Positions 1-5,772 of a stretch of DNA of 6,789 nt are shown here, piece after piece. The translations under genes were made by a program, and so were the position numbers. How positions within the stretch are numbered: the stretch's first letter is position 1; the number at the start of each line of letters is the position of its first letter. Source of the DNA: Thiomicrorhabdus sp. (GTDB taxonomy: Bacteria > Pseudomonadota > Gammaproteobacteria > Thiomicrospirales > Thiomicrospiraceae); assembly GCA_015488565.1 (NCBI GenBank), contig WFNQ01000240.1:1-6789 (forward strand). The letters run 5' to 3'. The notes below the pieces were generated by a model. It saw nothing but the letters and a program-made list of their open reading frames with translations. It searched no databases and had not been told where the DNA came from.

Positions 1-2
1 AA

Positions 3-377
3 CAAATGGTCGCTCCCGAATTTCAGATCGTCGATGAAAATACATTAACGAATACTAATAACTTGCTTTACAACACGCTTAAATTCTTCAGCACGAACAA
101 AGAAAACACTCCCAAAATAAGTACAGATTCCGATCGCAACTATTCTAAACTTAACCTTGAAAAAGAAGTTTCTTTAGCAAAAAATACAGACCAATTGCTT
201 GATCATTTAAGCTTAGTCTTACTAAATAATAAAATATCTCCTTCTCTCAGAGAGGTACTTAAAGAATACTTAGATTCGGAAGAACTTTTTAAAGCTACCA
301 ATAACCCCGAGCTTGAAAAAGCTCGAGAAGCTATTCTTCTCATTACCAGCTCACCAGAATATTTAATACAGCGATAA
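3..377 (+). CDS. DUF1800 family protein, C-terminal part (5' end outside the window)
   Basis: The reading frame is already open at the left edge, so the ATG at 6 is probably an internal methionine and this is only the last ~125 residues of a longer protein. DUF1800 members usually have several hundred residues. The segment beginning VAPEFQIVDENTLTNTNNLLY matches the 'APEFQ...ENTLT' block I associate with the C-terminal part of this family. The end (AILLITSSPEYLIQR) also fits the helical C-terminus that such proteins usually show. The gene stops 19 nt before a DUF1501 gene, and DUF1800-DUF1501 is a widespread two-gene arrangement, which supports the call strongly. The biochemical role of DUF1800 is not established; the proteins are generally thought to be exported. 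The N-terminus, including any signal peptide, cannot be seen here. Confidence 0.75.
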   Translation, partial: QMVAPEFQIVDENTLTNTNNLLYNTLKFFSTNKENTPKISTDSDRNYSKLNLEKEVSLAKNTDQLLDHLSLVLLNNKISPSLREVLKEYLDSEELFKATNNPELEKAREAILLITSSPEYLIQR

Positions 378-396
378 ACAACAAAGGCACTCAAAA

Positions 397-1791
397 ATGA
401 AACACCTACAATCATTACAACGCAGAGCCTTCTTAAAAAAAATAGCACTGGGGATTGGAGCAACCTCATTACTTGCAACACAAGGAAAATTGCAACTCAT
501 GCAATCGGCCATGGCCGCCTCCTCTAGCTACAGTCACCTTAACGACCATAAATCACTTGTTTGCATCTTCTTATTTGGGGGGAATGATGCGTTCAACATG
601 CTTATTCCTTATGAAGAAAACGCCTATAACCAATATAAAAATGCTCGCACAAGTCTGGCATTAGAGCGCAATGCTTTGCACGCTTTAAAAGGAAATGAAT
701 ACGCTTTCCATCCATCCTTGTCAGACTTAAAAACACTATACAATAATAACAAATTAGCCGTTTCTGCCAGTGTTGGTGCCTTAATTGAACCAATAACGCG
801 TAATGACTTTAAAAATAAAACACAACAACTTCCCGAACACCTATTCTCTCATAGCCACCAAGAACAGTTTTGGGCAACAGGTGCGATCACAAAATCTGGC
901 GTACAACCTCCTGGCTGGGGTGGCCGAATGATGGACATGCTCATTACGGCCAATACCAACCCAAATCAACCCGCCTTATTTAGCCTAACAAGCAACAAAC
1001 CATGGCAACGTGGTTTAAAACCACTTAGTTTTACACTCAATCCTAAATCAGGGGCTGAAGAAATGAAAGCCTTTAAAAGCGATACTTGGCCTCGTTGGAA
1101 AAACAGCCGAATAGACGCTTGGAATAAAATAATTGAATCCAATCACCACTCATCTCTACTGGAACAATATTCTGCACAAACCTACCTCAATACCGAAGCA
1201 CGTGTTGCCCCATTAATTGAAGCACTTGCAAATACACAAGAGATTAGAACCCCTTATGAACCGACCCGTTTGTCTGATCAACTCAAAATGGCGGCTAAAA
1301 TGATTTCCATTCGAGAAACGCTTGGCATGAGACGTCAAATATTTTTTGTTGGTATTGGAGGCTGGGATACCCATGCCAATCAATTAAGCTTACATTCAAA
1401 TAAATTAACAGAACTTAACGATGCATTAAACAGCTTTTATCAAACCACAGTAGAACTCGGCGTTGAAAACAGTGTCACCACTTTTACTACAAGTGAATTT
1501 GGACGTTCATACACCGCAAATGACGATGGTACAGATCATGGCTGGGCAGGACATCATCTCGTCATGGGAGGAGCCGTAAAAGGAGGGAAAATCCATGGCG
1601 ACATGCTAGATTTATCACTCGATGGACCAGACGATGCCCGCTCTTCTGGCCGATTTATTCCTAAATATGGCGTTGATCAATACGGCGCAACCTTCGCCAA
1701 ATGGATGGGAATGACCGACAGTGATATGAATGAAATCTTTCCTAACCTAACAAACTTTGATACAAATGATCTCGGTTTTATGAAATCATAG
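397..1791 (+). CDS. DUF1501 family protein with Tat signal (alkaline-phosphatase-like fold)
   Basis: A complete 464-residue protein. The N-terminus carries a twin-arginine signal: QRRAFLKK with Arg9-Arg10, a hydrophobic stretch at about 16-28, and a likely cleavage site after AMA near residue 40. It is therefore predicted to be exported folded to the periplasm. Family motifs in order are GGND at 61-64, WDTH at 323-326, SEFGRS at 366-371 and GTDHGW at 378-383. The acidic and histidine residues in these blocks are those expected to bind metal in the alkaline-phosphatase/sulfatase-like fold to which DUF1501 is related. The substrate is unknown. The ATG at 397 is supported by AAAGG at 383-387 and by the correct position of the Tat motif. 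Only 19 nt separate it from the upstream DUF1800 gene, so the two are almost certainly co-transcribed. No key motif is missing and the protein looks intact. Confidence 0.93.
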   Translation: MKHLQSLQRRAFLKKIALGIGATSLLATQGKLQLMQSAMAASSSYSHLNDHKSLVCIFLFGGNDAFNMLIPYEENAYNQYKNARTSLALERNALHALKGNEYAFHPSLSDLKTLYNNNKLAVSASVGALIEPITRNDFKNKTQQLPEHLFSHSHQEQFWATGAITKSGVQPPGWGGRMMDMLITANTNPNQPALFSLTSNKPWQRGLKPLSFTLNPKSGAEEMKAFKSDTWPRWKNSRIDAWNKIIESNHHSSLLEQYSAQTYLNTEARVAPLIEALANTQEIRTPYEPTRLSDQLKMAAKMISIRETLGMRRQIFFVGIGGWDTHANQLSLHSNKLTELNDALNSFYQTTVELGVENSVTTFTTSEFGRSYTANDDGTDHGWAGHHLVMGGAVKGGKIHGDMLDLSLDGPDDARSSGRFIPKYGVDQYGATFAKWMGMTDSDMNEIFPNLTNFDTNDLGFMKS

Positions 1792-1835
1792 CCCCACCTT
1801 TAACCCCATAAAAAATACGGGTCATTAAACACCTC

Positions 1836-2312
1836 ATGAAACAACAAACCACGCTTCAACATCCTTTTATATCATCAAGCCTCGTCACACTACAATTTAG
1901 CTTAATTACCCTATTAAGCTACCTACTTATTAGCCAAAGCAAAAATGCACAAGAACTTCTACAAGTTGGTATTATTTTAAGCTGTACCCCTGCCATCTTA
2001 TTAGGGGGTTGGGCAGTCAACACCATGAAACTTGGTCAATTCAATATCGTGCCCGACCCGAAACAAAACATCACACTCATCACATCCGGACCCTACCGCT
2101 ACATTCGCCACCCCATGTACCTCGCAATTCTTCTATTTTTTCTCCCCCCTATCGCATTTCAGCCATCCACCAGTCTATTGCTCACTTACAGCCTACTTAC
2201 CTTAACCCTACTGATTAAACTCCATTACGAAGAACAATTGCTCGCACAAAAATTAAACACCTACTCGCACTACCAAACCCACAGCAAAAAGCTAATTCCT
2301 TTTATTTATTAG
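1836..2312 (+). CDS. Membrane methyltransferase of the isoprenylcysteine carboxyl methyltransferase (ICMT/Ste14-like) type
   Basis: A 158-residue integral membrane protein. Hydrophobic segments lie at about residues 14-33, 42-62 and 95-128, the last probably a helical hairpin. The diagnostic sequence is GPYRYIRHPMY at residues 85-95, followed after the hairpin by HYEEQ at 130-134 and a C-terminal SHYQTHSKKLIPFIY. This R-H-P ... E-E arrangement is the S-adenosylmethionine-binding signature shared by ICMT, PEMT and NnrU-like membrane methyltransferases. Bacterial members of this size are widespread and usually have no known substrate, since most bacteria lack prenylated CAAX proteins. Methylation of a lipid or small hydrophobic molecule is possible but is inference. 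The start lacks an obvious Shine-Dalgarno sequence. The gene lies 44 nt after the DUF1501 gene and could be read through from it. Confidence 0.82.
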   Translation: MKQQTTLQHPFISSSLVTLQFSLITLLSYLLISQSKNAQELLQVGIILSCTPAILLGGWAVNTMKLGQFNIVPDPKQNITLITSGPYRYIRHPMYLAILLFFLPPIAFQPSTSLLLTYSLLTLTLLIKLHYEEQLLAQKLNTYSHYQTHSKKLIPFIY

Positions 2313-2399
2313 ACCGACTTAACGCGTGCCGCCTAGTTATTCCATACATAAAATGCGAAAATAACGCCCATTTAAAACAATCGTAAAAAGAACCTCATT

Positions 2400-3410
2400 A
2401 TGAACAGCTCAAAACCAACCTTATTCAGCGGTATTCAACCCTCTGGCGATCTCATGCTTGGCAACTACATTGGTTCCATTAAAAACTGGGTCACCATGCA
2501 AGACGACTACAACTGTCTGTTTTCACTGGTTAACATGCACGCCATTACCGTCGAACAAGATCCTGCCGCACTGGTTAAACGCAGCCTAGACTTTGTGGCG
2601 CTCTACCTTGCCGCCGGCATTGATCCCAATAAAAGTACCGTCTTTATCCAATCACATGTACCTGAGCACGCTGAACTCGCTTGGATACTCAACTGCTCAA
2701 CCTACATGGGCGAACTCAATCGCATGACCCAGTTTAAAGACAAGTCTCAAAAACATGCACAAAACATCAACGTAGGGCTGTACGACTACCCCGTATTAAT
2801 GGCCGCCGACATCCTACTCTATCAAACCGAAATGGTGCCAGTCGGGGCAGATCAAAAACAACACCTAGAGTTAACACGCGACCTAGCCACACGCTACAAC
2901 AACCGCTTTAACAAAGAGCTCTTTAAAGTACCCGAGCCATTTATAGCCCCCACCACCTCAGGGGGTCGAATCATGAGCCTACAAGACCCACTGTCTAAAA
3001 TGTCCAAATCCGACGAAAACAAAGGCAATTTTATTGGACTGCTTGACGACCCTAAAACCATACTCAAAAAGTTCAAAAAAGCCCAAACCGATTCTGGTGC
3101 TGAGATAGTATACGACCTAGAAAACAAGCCAGGCGTCTCCAACCTACTCACCATCTACTCCGTCATCAGCGGCAAACCCATTCCAGATGTTGAAAAACAC
3201 TTTGAAGGTAAAATGTACGGCCACCTAAAAGTCGAACTCGCCGAACTGGTCATCGACTACCTTGCCCCCATGCAAGAGCGATTCTACCAACTGAGAGAAG
3301 ACGAAAGCGCCTTAAAAGCCATTCTAAAACAAGGCGCAGAAACCGCACGAGCACAAGCGCAAGTCACGCTAAAAGCCGTACACGAAAGCATAGGATTTGT
3401 ACTACCCTAA
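2400..3410 (+). CDS. trpS: Tryptophanyl-tRNA synthetase
   Basis: Cytoplasmic class I aminoacyl-tRNA synthetase that charges tRNA-Trp with tryptophan using ATP. The 336-residue length is normal for the bacterial enzyme. The N-terminal Rossmann fold begins FSGIQPSGDLMLGNYIGS; LGNY at 20-23 occupies the place of the HIGH signature (usually TGNY-like in TrpRS). The block DILLYQTEMVPVGADQ (about 137-152) followed by KQHLELTRD is the characteristic tryptophan/adenylate-site region. The second class I signature KMSKS is intact at 200-204. The C-terminal helical anticodon-binding region ends at residue 336. It starts 87 nt after the methyltransferase gene; a purine-rich AAAAAGAA about 6-13 nt before the ATG is the best ribosome-binding candidate. 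It converges on the tRNA cluster to its right. No tRNA-Trp gene is present in the window. Confidence 0.98.
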   Translation: MNSSKPTLFSGIQPSGDLMLGNYIGSIKNWVTMQDDYNCLFSLVNMHAITVEQDPAALVKRSLDFVALYLAAGIDPNKSTVFIQSHVPEHAELAWILNCSTYMGELNRMTQFKDKSQKHAQNINVGLYDYPVLMAADILLYQTEMVPVGADQKQHLELTRDLATRYNNRFNKELFKVPEPFIAPTTSGGRIMSLQDPLSKMSKSDENKGNFIGLLDDPKTILKKFKKAQTDSGAEIVYDLENKPGVSNLLTIYSVISGKPIPDVEKHFEGKMYGHLKVELAELVIDYLAPMQERFYQLREDESALKAILKQGAETARAQAQVTLKAVHESIGFVLP

Positions 3411-3415
3411 CACTT

Positions 3416-3492
3416 CTGCTCCGGAGCAGGCTTAATTCACCTTGTACTCCAGAGTACCCTCTCTTGAACAGGTTCAATTCACCTTGTACTCC
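3416..3492. repeat. Direct repeat plus three short palindromes in the trpS 3' region
   Basis: Two copies of a 23-bp sequence containing AATTCACCTTGTACTCC lie at 3428-3450 and 3470-3492. They are offset by 42 bp and differ at two bases. Interleaved are three near-perfect palindromes: CTGCTCC/GGAGCAG at 3416-3429 with no spacer, GTACTC/GAGTAC at 3444-3457 with a 2-nt spacer, and TTGAAC/GTTCAA at 3464-3477 with a 2-nt spacer. The set starts 6 nt after the trpS stop codon, so it forms the trpS 3' untranslated region and may help end or protect that transcript. No protein is encoded here. Confidence 0.7.
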
Positions 3493-3494
3493 CC

Positions 3495-3534
3495 AAAAAA
3501 TGTCCACAAGCTCCTGTTTAACAGAGCTTGTGGA
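3495..3534 (-). terminator. Intrinsic terminator-like hairpin reading leftward
   Basis: An 11-bp perfect stem pairs 3503-3513 (TCCACAAGCTC) with 3524-3534, with a 10-nt loop. In the - strand direction the stem is followed by CA and then six T (A6 at 3495-3500 on the + strand), as in a Rho-independent terminator. On the + strand no T-run follows, so it probably serves as a backstop for leftward tRNA transcription. The same hairpin could still block or stabilise the trpS message. Confidence 0.6.
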
Positions 3535-3573
3535 AACACCTCTTTATATCCCATATACCCCAAATTTTAGGCA

Positions 3574-3612
3574 ATAAAAAACCCCGCTTAATCAAAAGAT
3601 TAAACGGGGTTT
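3574..3612 (-). terminator. Intrinsic terminator of tRNA-Arg copy 1
   Basis: Reading the - strand, the stem lies only a few nt past the CCA end of the tRNA-Arg gene. It pairs 3579-3586 (AAACCCCG) with 3605-3612 and 3588-3593 (TTAATC) with 3598-3603, around an AAAA loop, with one C/A mismatch. It is followed by six T on the - strand. This is a strong Rho-independent terminator. It is homologous to the terminator at 3781-3822 after the second Arg copy. Confidence 0.88.
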
Positions 3613-3618
3613 AAAATA

Positions 3619-3695
3619 TGGTGCGCCCGAAGGGAGTCGAACCCCTAACCGCTCGGTTCGTAGCCGAGTACTCTATCCAGTTGAGCTACGGGCGC
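3619..3695 (-). tRNA. tRNA-Arg(ACG), copy 1
   Basis: A 77-nt tRNA on the - strand. The acceptor stem GCGCCCG (3689-3695) pairs with CGGGCGC, followed by discriminator A and an encoded CCA (3619-3621). The anticodon arm reads CTCGG-CTACGAA-CCGAG, giving anticodon ACG. Its A34 is expected to be edited to inosine by TadA, so the tRNA reads CGU, CGC and CGA. The T arm contains GGTTCGACTCC. The sequence is identical to the copy at 3829-3905. It has its own TATAAT box at 3711-3716 and its own terminator, so it can be expressed as a single-gene unit. Confidence 0.98.
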
Positions 3696-3710
3696 ATTGT
3701 TGTGTGGCGT

Positions 3711-3716
3711 ATTATA
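3711..3716 (-). promoter_or_regulatory. -10 box for tRNA-Arg copy 1
   Basis: A perfect TATAAT on the - strand ends 15 nt before the tRNA 5' end, followed by ACGCC. It sits exactly 210 bp from the equivalent box of copy 2. No good -35 hexamer is seen at 16-18 nt. The GC-containing discriminator fits a growth-rate-controlled stable-RNA promoter, which is inference. Confidence 0.6.
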
Positions 3717-3780
3717 TAGACTTTTAAAAAGAATATAGAAATAAATAACACTCTTTTTTATACGCTATAAATTTTCTTAA

Positions 3781-3822
3781 AAAAATAAAAAACCCTGTTT
3801 AACTAACCATTAAACAGGGCTT
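3781..3822 (-). terminator. Intrinsic terminator of tRNA-Arg copy 2
   Basis: A 10-bp perfect stem pairs 3793-3802 (CCCTGTTTAA) with 3810-3819 around a 7-nt loop. In the - strand direction it is followed by a T-rich run (TTTTTTATTTTT, complement of 3781-3792). It lies directly downstream of the copy 2 CCA end and should separate that transcript from copy 1. It is homologous to the copy 1 terminator. Confidence 0.88.
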
Positions 3823-3828
3823 AAAATA

Positions 3829-3905
3829 TGGTGCGCCCGAAGGGAGTCGAACCCCTAACCGCTCGGTTCGTAGCCGAGTACTCTATCCAGTTGAGCTACG
3901 GGCGC
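3829..3905 (-). tRNA. tRNA-Arg(ACG), copy 2
   Basis: Identical over all 77 nt to the tRNA at 3619-3695: same acceptor stem, ACG anticodon in a CTACGAA loop, and encoded CCA at 3829-3831. The ten bases just beyond CCA (complement of TTAAAATATG) are also identical in both copies, whereas the 5' spacers have diverged apart from the promoter box. This indicates an old tandem duplication of a tRNA-plus-terminator unit. It lies 70 nt downstream of tRNA-Ser with no terminator between, so it may also be made by read-through from the tRNA-Ser promoter. Confidence 0.98.
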
Positions 3906-3920
3906 TTTATTATGAGTCGT

Positions 3921-3926
3921 ATTATA
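3921..3926 (-). promoter_or_regulatory. -10 box for tRNA-Arg copy 2
   Basis: A perfect TATAAT on the - strand ends 15 nt before the tRNA 5' end, followed by ACGAC. It has the same spacing to the gene as in copy 1. The -35 region is weak (GTTTTA at 17-nt spacing). The promoter could boost transcription coming from tRNA-Ser. Confidence 0.58.
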
Positions 3927-3975
3927 AGCCCCTAAAAGTGACATAAAACGATACAAAATAAAAACATCTAACTAA

Positions 3976-4068
3976 TGGCGGAGACGGAGAGATTCGAACT
4001 CTCGATAGAGCTACAAACCCTATACTCCCTTAGCAGGGGAGCGCCTTCAGCCTCTCGGCCACGTCTCC
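3976..4068 (-). tRNA. tRNA-Ser(GCT)
   Basis: A 93-nt class II tRNA on the - strand. The acceptor stem GGAGACG (4062-4068) pairs with CGTCTCC, followed by discriminator G and an encoded CCA (3976-3978). The anticodon arm CTCCC-CTGCTAA-GGGAG gives anticodon GCT, reading AGC and AGU serine codons. The long variable arm expected of tRNA-Ser lies between the anticodon and T arms. Flanking bases can extend the precursor stem: CTAACT at 3968-3973 is complementary to AGTTAG at 4071-4076, each two bases outside the mature ends. This could affect processing. No terminator follows, so it is likely co-transcribed with tRNA-Arg copy 2. Confidence 0.98.
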
Positions 4069-4082
4069 TAAGTTAGGCGCGT

Positions 4083-4111
4083 ATGATACAAATAATTAAA
4101 GAGATTGTAAA
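4083..4111 (-). promoter_or_regulatory. Sigma70-type promoter of the tRNA cluster
   Basis: On the - strand, TTTACA (4106-4111) and TATCAT (4083-4088) are separated by 17 bp, the optimal spacing. The -10 box is followed by ACGCGCC, a GC-rich discriminator typical of stable-RNA promoters under stringent control. The box ends 14 nt before the tRNA-Ser 5' end. Confidence 0.72.
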
Positions 4112-4445
4112 CCGTATAAACCACTTTATTTTAATAAAAATACCATTAAGAACACGCTAAAAGGCACAACAGCAAACAACTATTTGATATTAAAACCAAA
4201 TTCAAATATTTCTATTCAAGAACACCCTCTCTAAATTGAAATACCATTACTAGATAAAACCATGATAATGACGCGTTATTAAAGGCTTAGATGATAATAA
4301 TTAAATGTGTTGCACTTGCAACTTGCATCTAAGCCCCCCCCCCTTTATTAAAAATAACCTTAAAAAGGGATAAAAAATACACCATAGTTGTATGTGCTTT
4401 TTTCTTCATATACTACTCAAGCTTGGTAAATTTTTTATTAATCCA
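4112..4445. other. Non-coding spacer between the tRNA cluster and the exported-protein operon
   Basis: No convincing gene on either strand; the + strand frame of about 79 codons starting at 4392 is the antisense shadow of the - strand gene beyond it. The spacer is AT-rich. Its main content is an inverted repeat with a ten-C run at 4276-4351. A ten-base repeat AATACCATTA occurs at 4139-4148 and 4240-4249, and a small CCTT/AAGG hairpin at 4358-4368. I see no clear intrinsic terminator for the leftward operon. Confidence 0.6.
4276..4351. repeat. Inverted repeat interrupted by a ten-C tract
   Basis: The left arm 4276-4293 (TTATTAAAGGCTTAGATG) is the reverse complement, with one mismatch, of 4326-4335 plus 4344-4351 once eight extra C residues (4336-4343) are set aside. 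GGCTTAGATG/CATCTAAGCC is perfect over 10 bp. The 32-nt centre contains a second small hairpin, GTTGC-ACTT-GCAAC, at 4309-4322. The element would form a long stem with a bulged C tract. Its function is unknown. Confidence 0.65.
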
Positions 4446-4769
4446 TCACAGTGTTATAGGAGGAAGTTGAACGTTTCCAATCACCTGAATCGATCCTCGA
4501 TAAATAAGACGGCCTCTCCAATAGTATTCAATATCATAGTAACCATTCACAGGCGGAACATAATCAAAAAAGAAAATACCTTCTCGATCAGTATACCGAG
4601 GTCGACTAACGCCAGGGTCAGGGTGATATAATCGAACCTCCATACCTGGGACAGGAATACCGCGCCTATCGACTACCTGACCCATTAAACTTTCAGCGAA
4701 AGAGGTCAAAGGAAATAGATAAGAGAGCAACAGTACAAAAATAATAATATAACGTTTTGATATATTCAT
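4446..4769 (-). CDS. Secreted small protein with a carboxypeptidase-regulatory-like (transthyretin-type) beta domain
   Basis: A 107-residue protein. Residues 1-25 form a classical signal peptide: MNISKRY, a hydrophobic core IIIFVLLLSYLFPLT, and a likely cleavage after SFA at 25. The mature ~82 residues start GQVVDRRGIPVPGMEVRLY and continue through a YTDREGIFFFDYVPP block. This is the pattern of CarboxypepD_reg-like/transthyretin-like beta-sandwich domains (G-x-V-x-D ... G-x-P-V-x-G-x-x-V ... T-D-x-x-G-x-F-x-F), which mediate binding rather than catalysis in larger proteins. Here the domain stands alone. No lipobox cysteine is present, so it should be free in the periplasm or secreted. The start codon overlaps the stop of the upstream gene by one base (TAATG), implying translational coupling. 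I do not recognise a named family. Confidence 0.8.
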   Translation of the reverse strand: MNISKRYIIIFVLLLSYLFPLTSFAESLMGQVVDRRGIPVPGMEVRLYHPDPGVSRPRYTDREGIFFFDYVPPVNGYYDIEYYWRGRLIYRGSIQVIGNVQLPPITL

Positions 4770-5338
4770 TAGAACTGCCCCCCAGAACTTAAAGTCCTAC
4801 CAGCTTGTCTTGGAGGTATATCATTTTTTGGGACGATATTATCGACAATTCTCCGCCCAACCTCTATCGTTCCAATACTTACAGAACCTTTGTTAACTTT
4901 TACATTCCTAGTAACACCAGAGTTTTCATAACCTGGAGCAATAACCGTTGCATGCAAGCTTTCTATATTAGGATGGAACAGAATAGAAAACTTCCCTCTT
5001 TCATCAGAAACATCTTGTTTCCATGGCCCTGCACTCAAATAAATTTCAATATCAACCAGTTCATCAGGTGAAGAAACAACCCCTTCAAGAGTTAATTTTT
5101 TTGCATCCCCCTGTTGAGCAAACCAAGCTGCAGAAATAAAAAAAATAAAACCGATAAGAAACAAAGCCAGTGCGGGATATCTCGTTGATAACTTAATTTC
5201 ATCAATTAGCTCAATTGATAATGCTTCACTCGTTGCCGCCGCTTGAAGAGAAATAGCACCTCTGTACAGTAAAATCATTGACCCAATCACCATAATTGAA
5301 CCACATATTGCCCCTATTAAAATAACAGTTTCAAACAT
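4769..5338 (-). CDS. Membrane-anchored protein with two transmembrane helices and an exported beta-sandwich domain
   Basis: A 189-residue protein of unknown function. Predicted transmembrane helices lie at about 4-25 (ETVILIGAICGSIMVIGSMILL) and 55-73. The linker (27-54) contains the charged segment IELIDEIKLSTRYP and is probably cytoplasmic, placing the C-terminal part outside the inner membrane. Residues ~80-160 (LTLEGVVSSPDELVDIEIYL ... SDERGKFSILF ... VIAPGYENSG) have the alternating pattern and the D-x-x-G-K-F turn of a carboxypeptidase-regulatory-like beta-sandwich. The tail (160-189) is charged and Pro/Gly/Ser-rich. The ATG at 5338 is preceded by GGGAGAGG, an excellent ribosome-binding site. 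It overlaps the next gene by one base. Both products carry a similar exported fold, so they may work together at the cell envelope; this is inference. Confidence 0.75.
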   Translation of the reverse strand: MFETVILIGAICGSIMVIGSMILLYRGAISLQAAATSEALSIELIDEIKLSTRYPALALFLIGFIFFISAAWFAQQGDAKKLTLEGVVSSPDELVDIEIYLSAGPWKQDVSDERGKFSILFHPNIESLHATVIAPGYENSGVTRNVKVNKGSVSIGTIEVGRRIVDNIVPKNDIPPRQAGRTLSSGGQF

Positions 5339-5396
5339 TGGCCTCTCCCTTTTTGCTTAAATTACCCACTCATAACAACCAAGATCAGCAACGACT

Positions 5397-5460
5397 TACA
5401 GCGAATAAGGCTTGGCATAACCATGCGCCAAACAAAATGCATGGTAAATTGTTGGCTGTA
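5397..5460 (-). promoter_or_regulatory. Nested inverted repeats in the leader of the exported-protein operon
   Basis: An inner pair ACCATGC (5420-5426)/GCATGGT (5439-5445) has a 12-nt loop and sits inside an outer pair TACAGC (5397-5402)/GCTGTA (5455-5460). A competing pair TTGGC (5412-5416)/GCCAA (5427-5431) overlaps the inner left arm. If transcription starts at the promoter proposed just to the right, this structure lies in the 5' untranslated region. It could also be an operator; nothing identifies the ligand. Confidence 0.4.
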
Positions 5461-5463
5461 GCA

Positions 5464-5491
5464 ATTTTAAAAATACGGGAATACATAGCAA
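5464..5491 (-). promoter_or_regulatory. Candidate sigma70 promoter for the exported-protein operon
   Basis: On the - strand, TTGCTA (5486-5491) and TAAAAT (5464-5469) are 16 bp apart. The predicted transcript would start near 5457, giving a leader of about 120 nt before the ATG at 5338. Both hexamers are partial matches in AT-rich DNA, so the assignment is tentative. Confidence 0.35.
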
Positions 5492-5700
5492 AAAACTGCG
5501 CCTACAACCCCTACCCCTAGGTATATTACCGTATTCTGATCGTTTAATTTAATTGTACTTATTTTATGTTGGGACATGGATAAGATTTGGAATTAAATTT
5601 TCTCCCCCCCCTACTGCCTGCGAACGCACGGTAACTTTCTGGATTTTACAATGTTTGAGATTCAAAAAAACGCTGAATGTTGTTGAACTATTTTATTGAT

Positions 5701-5743
5701 GGGGGGGGAAATATTTTGGATTGCAAAATTCTTCCCCCCCCCC
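5701..5743. repeat. G8/C10 palindrome with an inner stem
   Basis: Eight G plus AA (5701-5710) pair with TT plus eight of ten C (5732-5743). After a 2x2 mismatch, ATTTTG (5713-5718) pairs with CAAAAT (5724-5729) around a GATTG loop. The result is a very stable 43-nt hairpin in DNA or RNA. No poly-T tail in the terminator position follows on either strand. Confidence 0.75.
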
Positions 5744-5772
5744 TCTAAACGATATTCATCTGATGATATTAC

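Noticed and set aside
203..793. Several short frames overlapping the DUF1800 and DUF1501 genes
   Set aside because: They are in other frames of well-supported genes and show no motifs of their own.
4072..4078. GTTAGGC matching an attC core sequence next to tRNA-Ser
   Set aside because: There is no partner core at a proper distance. The bases are explained as tRNA leader sequence complementary to the trailer.
3976..4111. tRNA-Ser as integration site of a genomic island
   Set aside because: Integrases normally target the 3' end of a tRNA gene, which here faces left toward tRNA-Arg. No duplicated tRNA end or integrase gene is seen to the right.
4139..4249. Ten-base repeat AATACCATTA occurring twice
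   Set aside because: Too short and AT-rich to distinguish from chance in this spacer.
4392..4631. 79-codon + strand reading frame
   Set aside because: It mostly lies antisense to the signal-peptide beta-domain gene, whose protein features are convincing; low-complexity content.
5397..5460. Possible integron attC recombination site
   Set aside because: The hairpin geometry is suggestive, but no pair of complementary RYYYAAC and GTTRRRY core sites is present at the ends, and no other cassette boundary was seen.
5338..5520. 60-codon + strand reading frame
   Set aside because: It starts antisense to the ATG of the - strand gene, has no ribosome-binding site or family motif, and overlaps the operon leader.
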